Part shown: positions 1 to 13,300 of the stretch, piece after piece
How the letters are laid out: every line of letters starts with the position of its first letter
Numbering within the stretch: position 1 is the stretch's first letter
Assembly: GCA_964017235.1 (NCBI GenBank)
Contig: OZ024936.1
Location: 47,667,028 to 47,731,027 of the forward strand
DNA length: 64,000 nucleotides
Reading direction: 5' to 3'
DNA from: Sabellastarte sp. h YS-2021
Lineage: Eukaryota; Annelida; Polychaeta; Sabellida; Sabellidae
Notes under the pieces: generated by a model
Databases searched by the model: none
Told to the model about the DNA's origin: nothing
Seen by the model: the letters and a program-made list of their open reading frames with translations, nothing else
Program-made: the position numbers and the translations under genes

Positions 1-286
1 CAAGCCTCTGCGGTCAGAAGATTTTGCTGAGCGGTGGTGACGGACGGGTGTACCCAGAAAAACTATTTTTTGACCATGTGACCTTGATAAAGATCAAAGG
101 TCAAATTTAAGCATGTGGAAAAATTTTCCCACGCCTAAGGTATTAACTGTCAAATATGGCTAGAAAGCTTCCAATAATAAGGAAGATATTCAGGGAAGAC
201 CATAATTCAGAAGCAGCAGTGGTAGCTGCAGCGGCGGTGAGGAAACTGAAGTGAAAACAAATAAGGACCCTTTCAGGGATGCTTAA
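1..286 (+). mobile_element. 3' tail of an array-bearing (HINE-like) element
   Basis: The stretch ends in GTGAAAACAAATAAGG, then CCCTTTCAGGGATGCTTAA. Its end resembles the tail of the element at 7378-11547 (hairpin of CCC/GGG type, then ATGCTTAA before T). The region before it resembles the tail of the element ending near 44496 (GGGA(G)ACCATAAT, GTGAAAACAAATAAG). The 5' part lies outside the window. Confidence 0.6.
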
Positions 287-314
287 TTATTTCTAAACAA
301 AGTTACAAAGTGAA

Positions 315-1349
315 CTAGACTTATGCCGCTCGCTTTATTGCGAGCCGGCGGTATATCCTCAAACATAGCAAACATGTAGAAGTAATAATAATAGACATAG
401 AGGCTGAAGATTCATGAAGTTATAAGCATTTTTAAGTTTGGCTGTCGTTTGACCTTGAAAGAGGGGTCCAAGGTCAAATCGGACCACATCAAAAGATTCC
501 CAACCCATGATTTCCTATAAATTGGTTTCACATTGCAAACCTCTTGGATCAATAATAAGCGAGTTATTAGCACTTTTAAATTTGGCTGTCCTCGTTTGAC
601 CTTGACGAGGGGCTCAAGGTCAAATTTGACCACATTAGGAGATTCCTAGCCCATGATTTCCTATATGTTGGTTTCATATTGCAAACCTCTAGGGCCAATA
701 ATAAGTGAGTTATAAGCACTTTAAGTTTTAGCTATCCACTTTGACCTAGAAGAAGGGGCCCAAGGTCAAATCTGACCACATCGGAAGATTCCTAGCCCCT
801 GATTTCCTATAGGTTGGTTTCACATTGCAAACCTGTAGGACCAATAATAAGTGAGTTATAAGCACTTTTAACTTTGGCTATCCTCATTTGACCTTGAAGG
901 AGGGGGCCAAGGTCAAATCGGACCACATCATAAGATTCCAAGCACATGATTTCCTATAAGTTGGTTTACCATCCCAAACTTCTAGGACCAATAATAAGCA
1001 AGTTATAAGCACTTTTAACTTTGGCTATCCTCATTTGACTTTGAAGAAGGGGCCAAAGGTCAAATCGGACCACATCAGAATACCAAAAATGAAACTGTGC
1101 CCTACGGCTTGAACACAAGCAATATTCAAAATTAATCAAAATTGTTGACATTTTTGACTCCCCAGAGCATAATTCTGACTCCTGGGCTACCAAAATAATT
1201 GGGTGGCCAGATCTCTGCCATAGCAAGCCACATGCAAAGTTTAAAAGAAATCCCAAAAGAAATGTAGCTTGTAGGTTGAACACAAGAAAATCTCTGCAGA
1301 CGCGGATGATGACCGTGCGTGATCCATAGTATCCCCGCTTTTCGGGGAT
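315..1349 (+). mobile_element. Array-bearing (HINE-like) element with 146-bp repeats
   Basis: It starts CTAGAC directly after AA and has a 5' hairpin (CGCTCGCTTTATTGCGAGCCG). A tandem array of about 4.5 diverged ~146-bp repeats (about 402-1080) follows; GTTATAAGCACTTTT recurs at 419, 563, 709, 855 and 1002. The 3' tail ends in a perfect hairpin TATCCCCGCTTTTCGGGGATA and then CAA before T. The end lies 27 bp from SNX17 exon 5. No coding sequence was recognised. Confidence 0.6.
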
Positions 1350-1376
1350 ACAATAAAATTGGTGAATAATCTGTAC

Positions 1377-4300
1377 CTCCAACACATCATCCGTTTGGTC
1401 TGTGGACTTAATGTTCACAGTGATCTTGTGACCATTCATCAAGAAGACATCCAAGCTCACATCCTCTGGAGTCTCCTTTTGACTGTGCTGTAATAATAAT
1501 ATACCAATTCTAAACCATGACCTCGAAGGAGCAGGGCAAGACAAATAGCTATGGTATTTACCAATATTTAATAATAGTTTAGAATAGCAATAAATGACTA
1601 TTAATAATATCAAATAATATAACATTATTATTGGTAAACCAAATTATTTCAATACCAAAGATTTACCAATAATATTTCAACCTATACTTGTTACTCAGAC
1701 AACAGGAGATATATCCATGGATAAAGTGTTCACATATTTCATAGATTTTTACTTTACAGAAAACTCCAAAGACAATTCAACTTATCCATATTATGCATAC
1801 AACTGTAGTACTGCCAAAATGTATTGCAACTGTTTATTTGACCCTTTAACAAAACTGTCTAATACTCTGAGAAATGTAACTTCTGTTTCTACTTATGCTA
1901 AGTTAATCCAGATTTCAGTAAGTACAATGTAATTCATTTAACTGCTTCACACAAGTAAATTAACAATTAAGAAGAGAAAAAGTCCATTCATACACAAATG
2001 ATATAGAATACCTGCTGCGCTTGCAAAAGGAAGTCATTGAACACAGGTGAGGTGGAGATTTGAGGGTTCTGACTAACTGAAATGACAAGAACAGAGTCTG
2101 TATTCACTAATATTCGTACACTAAAACAATTGAAATATTAGAAACATGCTTATCATATGAACTGGCAACTCACAGCAAAGTGTTTGGTACACTGAGTTTT
2201 GATTAAAACTGGCTCAATCCTAAGAAAATGAAATATTAATAATGTATGATAGCTTACTAATTGTGAAAATTCAACATAAACACAAATTATATTGCAAATT
2301 AATGACAAAAAAAATAAGGCCTTGATAGAGTGAAAGAGATTATTCTGATGAACTTGCATGAATTTAAGCTCCACAAACCAAGATTAATTCGCAAGTTTGA
2401 CACAAATATTCAACAATTTAAAGTAAAATAAAAGAATTTCCTGTAATATTTCACAAATTTCACATTTTGTACTCAACCATTCACCATACTTACTTAGCTG
2501 TACATATCTTTCTAAATGCCCTCTCCTTTCCTCCAATTGCACTGGACTTAAGGATAGTATCTTTTTGGGTGGGAAGGCTGGCAACCCTTGTGTGGCAAAT
2601 TCTCTTTTTAGCTGAAATGTTAACAGGTAAGTCAATCATCCATTATCATACAATTTGTTATTGACAATTTTATGTGGAATTACTAGTATAAAGTGTTCAG
2701 TCAATTTGATAAGAGCCTATTAAGAGGTTTTGCTTTTAATTTATCAGAAAAAGATTTATTATTCTAATTTTCATACTAAAATTTAGGTATTAATTGATCA
2801 CTTGTACTAAAATGTTGTTTAATGTCATTATATCCATACAAATGCTACTTGTTATGGCTTTAAGATACTTACTTGTTCATTGAAGCTATGAAACAGTTTG
2901 TATCTAACTGAGCAATGATAAACCCCATTGATATGAACATTGAACACCTGAAATGAAAAATTTGTTACATATAACATCAGTTAAACATTAAAAAGTCATT
3001 GATAACATTTCATCCACATAGTAACAGATGTGGCAATCTGTTTAACACCAATCATGTGCTTTGAAATATACAGCCACTGTGAGATACTAATTTATTTATT
3101 TAATCAGGTTTCACATCAGATTTGATATTGTTCAGGTATAATCATGAGTAGTAGTTTTAACTGCCAAAACTGCAATGGTAAAAAACACTGTATCATTATA
3201 AAGACAACTTGTGTTTGAATAGTTGCTTATTACTTCAAAAATAGCATAGTTCTATCAGTTCTTACAGGCAGAAAAATGAATACATGGTGTAACTATCACT
3301 ATGTTACATCCAGAAAAGTACCAATATGGCAGTTGCACAAAATAAATATATTTATATTAGCTTATGTTTGGCCCATTTAATTTAAGATTTCTTTTGATAG
3401 TAGAACTCTGTTACGTGGATTCCTGTAGAGTTGAAGTAAATAATGCAGGTTTCAAAATAACAGTTTCTACTGAAATGTAACTGTATTTCTAAAATGCCTT
3501 AATATATCTTTCTCACACATTTGATATTTGTCTTGAAAGGTCTTAAAATGTTCCAATATGTGACAAACTCACATATATTCTGCAATATACTTAAATAATG
3601 ATGTCAATAATCTGGAAACTCACACATTTAATAATAATTTCTCACAATTCAAAGAAAAACAGCTAACTTGGTATAGCACTTATTTCTATGTTGGATTACT
3701 TAATTCCTGATCTCTCACCCCTCATATATTTTGGAAAAGTAATCTTATACTGCTTTCATGATATCTCTTTTCTATGATTACAAAAAAGCAGAATTATATC
3801 CAATGTAGCATATATTTGGTGTTCTTGTCTAGTGTTGGGTTGTAGACTTCTTTGCTTTCATTATTTTTTTCCTACATTATCCCCATTTACATAAAAATTC
3901 TCATTTTCTATATGGCTGTGAAAATGTTCAGTTCTATTTGCTAAAATGCTTACTGTAAAGAAATGCCCATGAAGGCCATTTTGTTGTCAAGATTTCGTAA
4001 TGATAAAGATATTCTGTGAATTTGAGATCTCTACCTATAATACCGTTTGCTCTAGATGGCCAACAAAACTCCTTGCTGAAAGTCAAAAAATGCCGGTAGC
4101 GGCCATCATATTTTTTTCAAAATGAGGCCAAAAATATTCCCAGCAAGATTTTATGGTTATGAATATATCCTACATTATTTGAGAAGTCTACCTATAATAC
4201 CCTGGCCTGAGTGGCCTCTAGAGAGGTAACGACAAAATCTCTACACACTGTGGCGGCAGCATACTGATGCGTAATCCATAGGATGCTATCTGGTGGATAC

Positions 4301-7300
4301 AATAACTATTCATGTTCATTAACATTTTAAGAGGACATTATGAATCTTTTTGCAGAGTAGGATTTAAAATATATCTGCTTCAGTACACAAAAAGTAAAGA
4401 TAAACATTTCTTGAAGACAAAATGTTCTATGCTTATTAAAGCACGATAGCGAACAATGATATGTGTCAGACCAAATTAACATGACAGAAGAGAAGGAGCA
4501 ATATTTACATGGAGCGTGTTTATAATTGATAATGGAGGCAGAGGGAGGTTATATACACTGAGCAGTTGTGTGATCCATGGGTTAAATTTGCTCCATGACA
4601 AATCTGCTCCTCCTCTGACTGGATTTCCTCTGACCTTATTGAGACTGCAATATTGCAAGATTTTGAAATAGCCCTTTGCTTAAATTAAAATATTTATTTT
4701 ATGTAAATAATCCAAGATCAATGAATGAAACAATTACATTAAAACAAAGAAAGTGACTAAATTTCTGTCGCTCACATTTCTGTTGAGGTCAAACAAAATT
4801 AAGCCAAAGCAGGAGCAAAGTTTTGATGGAGCATATTTTGATACATGGACAATACAATGCTCCACTAGAATTTTTTAACTCCTGCTCCAACCTCCCCATG
4901 CCTTCTTTATTCAACTATAAAAAGGCTTCACGTATACAGTGTTCGCTCTCGTCAAAAATGAATGCGAGACAGACTGTCTCCCTTCACTTGAAAAGGCGAG
5001 ACAACTGTGAAAAAATGCGAGACATGTCTAACTTCAAGATATTTTGAAATATTTAGTTCCAATTTGGGACTGCATAAAATCTTCTTTATTTAAATAATAA
5101 GAAATAGATGCTAAACTAAAAGTTCAAATAAATAAACTATTTAATGCTGTTTTTATTAAATTTTGTCTTTTTTTAAAATTTCACTTCTAAACCAGTAAAC
5201 CACATCTTAATGGCTTATTGGCTGCATGGGTACGTGCTACTGTTTTTTTTATTATTATTCTTTATTTTTTTATTTTACTGTTATCTGGATTCTTGAAATA
5301 AATAAATAAATTGCATTTTTTTCTCTTTTCTTTGAAGAAATATATATATTGTCCCTTCCGATATTAGACGAATTTCTTTGGTCAGTAGTTGTTTCGACTG
5401 TTTCGCCTGTGACACAATATGCAGAAGACGAGTTAAAAATTAGACATAAAGCACGGAAATCTCGTGAGAATGCCCAAATTCTCACGTGAATTACTGTTAG
5501 TTGGATGTATCAAAAAAAATAAACTCACTTTCATGTCTTTCTCACCTATTTCTATGAGGAAATATGTACGTCGTCGCTTCCGATAACAGACAAATTTCTT
5601 TCGTCAATAGTTGTTTCCACTGTTTCGCCTGTGACACTATAAGCAGAAGACGAGTTTTAAAATCGACAAAAAAGCACGGAAATCTCGCGAGAATACAGGA
5701 AATCTCACGTGAATTACTGTTAGTTGGATATATAAAATAAAATAAACTGCTTTTCTCACCCGTTTCTATGAGGAAATATGTACGTTGTCGCTTCCGATAA
5801 TAGACAAATTTCTTCAGTCAGTTTCGAGTGTTTCGCCTGGTAGCGACAGCACAGACGCGTTGGTGAGTTCGTTTTGCGACAACTCGCCCCAGAGTGTGTA
5901 CAAAAATCGCGCTCGAGAGCGAACACTGCGTATATATTGCTCCTTCTCAAACCCTTGTCTGTCATTTTGGTGCCCTGACTGTCAACAATGTTGCTTCAAC
6001 AAATATGGTAGTATATGTTGTCCACAGACAGTGTTTATATCTTTCGCTAATAAAAGACAATATAGATCAAACCTGACAGAAAATCAAAACATTCATATTG
6101 TCCTCTAAAATAGTTGTTAACAAGAAGAGATTTTAAAAACCCTTGTTACATGTATACTAACTTTACTATTACTGTTGCATAGATCAATGAATACTTTATT
6201 ATTAACTTAGCTCAATCAGATTGCCGTGTCGAATGAATAAAAGCATTTTGTAATTTGAAAAATATGTGATTGCAAAAAACTTGTGACATGTAGTAAAATA
6301 TGCTACTTCAGCATGTCCAGTTAAACAAAATAATGCCCTATCTGTAATATAAGTTATTAATACACCATTTGTGGTAGCAAAAGTTTTCCATATAGTCAAC
6401 GCTTAATTGAAGGGCATTATAATTACATAATAATGCGCACAACATGCACTTTTGAAATTGTATAGGCCTATTAATGTAGGATCTTCTAGATCAACATTGC
6501 ATTTCAATTTTTGTTGTATTACTGTAGACAAACGTTTCTAATTGGTGGCATCATGGCTTCACTTAACCTTACCCGCACAACTCAAAAAGTCAATTTTCCC
6601 CAACTTTCTAAAGATTTTCCCAAATTGACCGGACTTTTTCCCTGACCTTTAATTTCCCTGATCACTGGCAACCCTGGGTTAAGAGGATTTTCATTAATTT
6701 TAAAAATCATTATTCTAGAAAATAATGATTCTTTATTCCGCAGAAGAATAATAAAAGACTTGTAAAAGAAAATTCTTGTTCATAATTACCGAAGTGGACA
6801 TTGTGACTGCATTGAAGTCGGAGAAAAAATAGAGCGGAGTCTCAGCTTGGAGAACGGAGTTTTGTAGGTAGGCAACTGCTACCCGATGGAACAGAAACTC
6901 GGTCTGGGTCTAAATTAGACCGAGTTTCTGTCCCGTCACCAATCGCTTTTGATATGTTGATGGATACAATGGCAAGGGATAGAGCTCACATTTGTACCTG
7001 TTTTCTGTGTAAATTTTGAACGGCATATTTGTACACATATTACCACAAGTATAAAGTGTTCTTTGCATTCTTTAAGGTATATGTATATGTGCCGTTCACT
7101 AATATTTCATGCCAATCAAACTGGCTTGTATATATTTGAACCTGTTTTTATAAATGTAAACAAACCTTCGATGTTACAAAGTTATCTACAAAAAAAGTTC
7201 CTGGTTTGCAAAAGCAGTTTAGTTTAACAATATATGTATTGCAAACTGGATACAAGTATATAGACATAAAAAGGACTTTTAAAAGTGACTGCAATGATTT

Positions 7301-10300
7301 TTCACAGTTCGAGATTTACACAGAAAACAGGTACATGTGAACTCTGTCCCTCGGCATTGTGTCCATCAGTATATCAACTAGAGGATCGCTCGCAAAAAAA
7401 AAGATAATGTTTTTGCATAGCAAAAACAAAGCGTCCCGAAAAGGATATAAAGGTGAGTGCTAAAGTATTAAGAAAATGCTTCGTTTCTAGCCTTATACTG
7501 TTGTGGCAACCAAAGTCAGCGCAGTCTGCTCTATCTAGCACGGTTTTCAAGATATAAGCATTTTTGTGTTTTGCAAAAAAGTAAAAAAATTAAAAATGTC
7601 CGCTATATTTGGCGAGACAAAAATATTTTGAAAATTGGCATGGCTACTCTGCAGAGATACCCAGCAGGTCCAAAATTTTGTTGAGTTCGCTCCATATAGC
7701 ACGGTTTTCGAGATATAAGCATTTTTGTGTTTTGCAAAAACTTTGAAAATTCAAAATGGCCACCATTTTTGGGGAGACAAAAATTTTTGTCAAGACCACT
7801 GCCGCGGTGTGTATCTCCCGCCGAGCATTAAAGCAGAAGAAATAGCTTTTCCGAGATATTCACAATTTTTCATTTTCGTGTGTGAAAGCTCTCCCAAAAG
7901 TAGGTGAATGAGTTATTTCAGAAAAATTGGCTATCTGCAATACTATTAAGAGATAATTCACCTTTACTCATTTTCAGTAGGTGAATAATTATCTGTGGGT
8001 CTGAAACTTCACCAAGTGAAAGCTCTCCCAAAAGTAGGTGAATGAGTTATTTGAGAAAAATTGGCTATCTGCAATACTTTTAGAGATCATTCGCATTTAC
8101 TCATTTTGAGTAGGTGAGTAATTAGCTATGGGTCTGAAACTTCACAGAGTGAAAGCTCTCCCACAAGTAGATGAATGAGTATTTGATAAAAATTGGGTAT
8201 CCGCAATACTTTTACAGATAATTAGCATTTACTCATTTTGAGTAGGTGAATAAATAGCTATGGGTCTGAAACTTCACAGAGTGAAAGCTCTCCCAAAAGT
8301 AGGTGAATGAGTTATTTGAGAAAAATTGGCTATCTGCAATACTTTTAGAGATAATTCGCATTTACTCATTTTGAGTAGGTGAGTAATTAGCTATGGGTCT
8401 GAAACTTCACCAAGTGAAAGCTCTCCCAAAAGTAGGTGAATGAGTTATTTGAGAAAAATTGGCTATCTGCAATACTTTTAGAGATAATTCGCATTTACTC
8501 ATTTTGAGTAGGTGAGTAATTAGCTATGGGTCTGAAACTTCACCAAGTGAAAGCTCTCCCAAAAGTAGGTGAATGATTAATTTGAGAAAAATTGGCTATC
8601 TGCAATACTTTTAGAGATAATTCGCATTTACTCATTTTGAGTAGGTGAGTAATTAGCTATGGGTCTGAAACTTCACCAAGTGAAAGCTCTCCCAAAAGTA
8701 GGTGAATGATTAATTTGAGAAAAATTGGCTATCTGCAATACGTTTAGAGATAATTCGCATTTACTCATTTTGAGTAGGTGAGTAATTAGCTATGGGTCTG
8801 AAACTTCACCAAGTGAAAGCTCTCCCAAAAGTAGGTGAATGAGTTATTTGAGAAAAATTGGCTATCTGCAATACTTTTAGAGATAATTCGCATTTACTCA
8901 TTTTGAGTAGGTGAGTAATTAGCTATGGGTCTGAAACTTCACCAAGTGAAAGCTCTCCCAAAAGTAGGTGAATGATTAATTTGAGAAAAATTGGCTATCT
9001 GCAATACTTTTAGAGATAATTCGCATTTACTCATTTTGAGTAGGTGAGTAATTAGCTATGGATCTGAAACTTCACCAAGTGAAAGCTGTCCCAAAAGTAG
9101 GTGAATGAGTTATTTGAGAAAAATTGGCTATCTGCAATACTTTTAGAGATAATTCGCATTTACTCATTTTCAGTAGGTGAGTAATTAGCTATGGGTCTGA
9201 AACTTCACCAAGTGAAAGCTCTGCCAAAAGTAGGTGAATGAGTTATTTGAGAAAAATTGGCTATCTGCAATACTTTTACAGATAATTCGCATTTACTCAT
9301 TTTGAGTAGGTGAGTAATTAGCTATGGGTCTGAAACTTCACCAAGTGAAAGCTCTCCCAAAAGTAGGTGAATGATTAATTTGAGAAAAATTGGCTATCTG
9401 CAATACTTTTAGAGATAATTCGCATTTACTCATTTTGAGTAGGTGAGTAATTAGCTATGGGTCTGAAACTTCACCATGTGAAAGCTCTCCCAAAAGTAGG
9501 TGAATGATTAATTTGACAAAAATTGGCTATCTGCAATACTTTTAGAGATAATTCGCATTTACTCATTTTGAGTAGGTGAGTAATTAGCTATGGGTCTGAA
9601 ACTTCACCAAGTGAAAGCTCTCCCAAAAGTAGGTGAATGAGTTATTTGAGAAAAATTGGCTATCTGCAATACTTTTAGAGATAATTCGCATTTACTCATT
9701 TTGAGTAGGTGAGTAATTAGCTATGGGTCTGAAACTTCACCGAGTGAAACCTCTCCCAAAAGTAGGTGAATGAGTTATTTGAGAAAAATTGGCTATCTGC
9801 AATACTTTTAGAGATAATTCGCATTTACTCATTTTGAGTAGGTGAGTAATTAGCTATGGGTCTGAAACTTCACCATGTGAAAGCTCTCCCACAAGTAGAT
9901 GAATGAGCTATTTGATAAAAATTGGGTATCCGCAATACTTTTACAGATAATTAGCATTTACTCATTTTGAGTAGGTAAGTAATTAGCTATGGGTCTGAAA
10001 CTTCACCATGTGAAAGCTCTCCCAAAAGTAGGTGAATGAGTTATTTGAGAAAAATGGGCTATCTGCAATACTTTTAGAGATAATTCGCATTTACTCATTT
10101 TGAGTAGGTGAGTAATTAGCTATGGGTCTGAAACTTCACCATGTGAAAGCTATTCCAAAAGTAGGTGAATGAGTTATTTGAGAAAAATTGGCTATCTGCA
10201 ATACTTTTAAGAGATAATTCGCATTTACTCATTTTGAGTAGGTGAGTAATCATCTACGGGTCTGAAACTTCACCATGTGAAAGCTCTCCCCAAAGTACAT

Positions 10301-13300
10301 GAATGAGTTATTTGATAAAAATTGGGTATCCGCAATAGTTTTTGAGATAATTAGCATTTACTCATTTTGAGTAGGTGAGTAATTAGCTACGGGTCTGAAA
10401 CTTCACCAAGTGAAAGCTCTTCCAAAAGTAGGTGAATGAGTTATTTGAGAAAAATTGGCCATCTGCAATACTTTTAGAGGTAATTCGCATTTACTCTTTT
10501 TGAGTAGGTGAGCAATTAGCTATGGGTCTGAAACTTCACCAAGTGAAAGCTCTTTGGGATAGCTGCTCTGCAGAGATACCCTGAAGATAAAAAATTTTGT
10601 CGAAATCACTCTATGTAGCACGGTTTTCGAAATATCAGCATTTTTGTGTTTTGCAATTTTTGCGCAAAAATTTGAAAATTCAAAATGGCCGCCATTTTTG
10701 GCAAGACAAATTTTTTTTGAAAATTGGCATGGCTACTCTGCAGAGATACCCTGTGGGTCTAAAATTTCGTCAAAATCGCTCTATCTAGCACGGTTTTCGA
10801 GATATAAGCATTTTTGTGTTTTGCAATTTTGCGAAAAATTCGAAAATTCAAAATGGCTGCCATTTTTTGCGAGAAATTTTTGGTTTGAAAATTGGCATGG
10901 CTACTCTGCAGAGAAACCCTGTGGGTCAAAAATTTCGTCGAAATCGCTCTATCTAGCAGGGTTTTCGAGATATAAGCATTTTTATGTTTTGCAATTTTTG
11001 CGAAAAATTCGAAAATTCAAAATGGCCGCCATTTTTGGCGAGACAAAATTTTTTTGAAAATTGGGATAGCTACTCTGCAGAGATACCCTGTGGGTCAAAA
11101 ATTTCGTCGAAATCGCTCTATCTAGCATGGTTTTCGAGATATAAGCATTTTTGTGTTTTCCTTATTTGGAAAATTCGTAATGATTAATTAATCATTAATT
11201 ACTCGGCCATTTCTTGACCAATCAATGCCAAAATCTAATGATTTCCAGATTTTAATGGAATGAATGTATTTGCCAAGTTTCAGGTGAATTGATAAAATTC
11301 CTTTCAAGTTATCATCCGGACAAGCTTCCCCATCGAAAAAAGACATTTTTGGTCATGTGACCTCTCTGATTGGTTGAAATGTCACTGCAGCATATTCAAA
11401 AAATTTCCCCAAGGCTACTGCCTAAACCTGCCAAATTTGAAAAGAATCCGCCTAACGGTTACAGAGTTATAAGGAAAACAAAATGCGGAGCCGGCGGAGC
11501 CTGAAGCTCTCCCATACACAAACAAGCGTCCCTTGCGGGATGCTTAATAAGCCTTATTGGAGTTCCGTTCGTGGAAAACGTATGTGGATAAACAAACTAC
11601 GTAGATTCAAACCAGGAAGTGATTTTTATGAAATAAAAAATGCAAAATAATGTACTTTTTGTTACATAACAGCCATCACACTTAATTTATTTTTAAAATA
11701 TACACAAAGATGTACGAAACTGTGATTTTTCAATGTGAAAATATATTTAAAAGTATTGTTTTAAGTCTTCTAAGGTGGGCGAAAATAAGGGTTTTTGGAA
11801 ATGCATCAAGCTATATTTTGACTCAATTTTTTTATTTCTTAAAAAAATTATCTACCCCCTTAAAAGGAAAATACTGTATTTGTGGTACTTTTTATTTAAA
11901 CATAATCATAAGGTGTTGACAAATAAATTTTGAAAGTATTTAAAATGCTAGAAAATAGATGTTGAAAAACGATTTTTCACAAGAAAATAACATTCATAAT
12001 TATACTGAAGTAAAATATAATATTAATAGAATTTTGCATACATTTCATTTCATTGTAGTTTTAGTTTACCTTTTATTCAAGGAAATTAGCTTTGTAGTTG
12101 ATAAGAAATGTTATTGTTTGGAACACCTGTGGCATATAACCACTAGACACTAACTAGACACTAACTCATGCATATTCAAACACTAGACACTAACTCATGC
12201 ATATTCACGACTTAATACTATAAATTTAATACTATAACACCAAATCAAATATAAAAATATACCGTAAAACTTTTAAAAACAACTTCACCTATGATATCAC
12301 TATCATGACCTTTACTTTTTCAAATTCATAAAGTAATGAACAATATTCTGGATATTACCATCCAGAGTATCATTAAAATCTATTAATCTAATCCCCTCTT
12401 CATTTTTAAATATTTTTAGCCCAAGATATATATACATATAAAAAGCTGACATATTATTTTGTTTTTCATTTTAAATATAAGTCACATGAAAGTTATTAAG
12501 AGAAAGTTAAAATGTTAATTTTGTTTTGTGAAGGATATTGAAATTTTGAAGTATGTCTGTGGTGTTTTTGTGTCATTGGAGTTTTCATACATAGTTTTTT
12601 CTATGGGTTTCCACGTAAATTATATTGTAATATTGTAAATTTTTATTGTGACTAATATTCCCTTTTATTTATAATTGACGTATTAGTGAAAATAATACTG
12701 AAAATCGAGTTTACAGATGATTGGTGGTTGGCACATTTATTTTCATGTAATAAATGTATGCATAAACTTAAAGAAATTTATGTTTTTGTTGTTATCCCAT
12801 GACACCATGGCTTTGTGATATATATTAATGTACTTAAAGTTATATTTTTATGAAAATATTTATAAAAATTTAAGTCCAGGGCACCTGCAAATGGCTTCAT
12901 TAGTAAATGACATCAAAACTCCACAGTAACGGTTTTGGATTGTCCTTTGTTTTCAAAATCTTTTGGGCCTCAAAATATGAATTAAAATTTAAGAAAAGAA
13001 ATTCTGTCAGGTTGGATACAATAAAATACAAATACAAAATTACATTCACTAAATACAAATTTCCATGCACTAAAAATAATTCAGATTGAAAGGTTATTTG
13101 TTGTAGTGTTTACTGCCAGTGGACATTTTAATAGCATTAAGACTCTGTGGTTCAGCATACTTCAAATTTTCAGTGATAAATTCACTACAAAACCATAAAA
13201 ACACAACAGGAATTTAAATTCTGTGTACTTTATGCTTCAAAACGATGTACAATATCTTAAAATGAAGGAAAAAATTATTTTTTATATGTTTTAACCAGGT

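Larger units (their letters stand above)
7378..11547 (+). mobile_element. HINE/pearl-like element with 133-bp and 169-bp arrays
   Basis: It starts CTAGAGGATCGC after AA and ends GCGTCCCTTGCGGGATGC (hairpin with a G-T pair), then TTAA before T. Order: 5' flank with diverged 169-bp-type units (7490-7890), about twenty 133-bp repeats (7890-10550), 169-bp repeats (10560-11165), and a unique tail (11166-11547). A second copy with the same ends and order is at 35116-37274. No Rep/helicase coding sequence was seen, so it is non-autonomous. Similarity to bivalve Helentron-derived elements is inferred from architecture. Confidence 0.75.

Noticed and set aside
1132-1353. 73-codon minus-strand ORF left of SNX17 exon 5
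   Set aside because: It does not continue the FERM F1 domain and lies in the tail of a repeat element; exon 5 has a proper donor at 1375-1376.
6781-6830. Minus-strand ATG with donor (MSTS|GTAATT) as SNX17 exon 1
   Set aside because: Phase fits exon 2, but it lacks the conserved MHFSIP strand, which is present at 13747-13806 with a good donor in the same phase.
7890-10550. CRISPR-like regular repeats
   Set aside because: The whole 133-bp unit repeats, with no unique spacers between short repeats, in a eukaryotic intron. It is a satellite.
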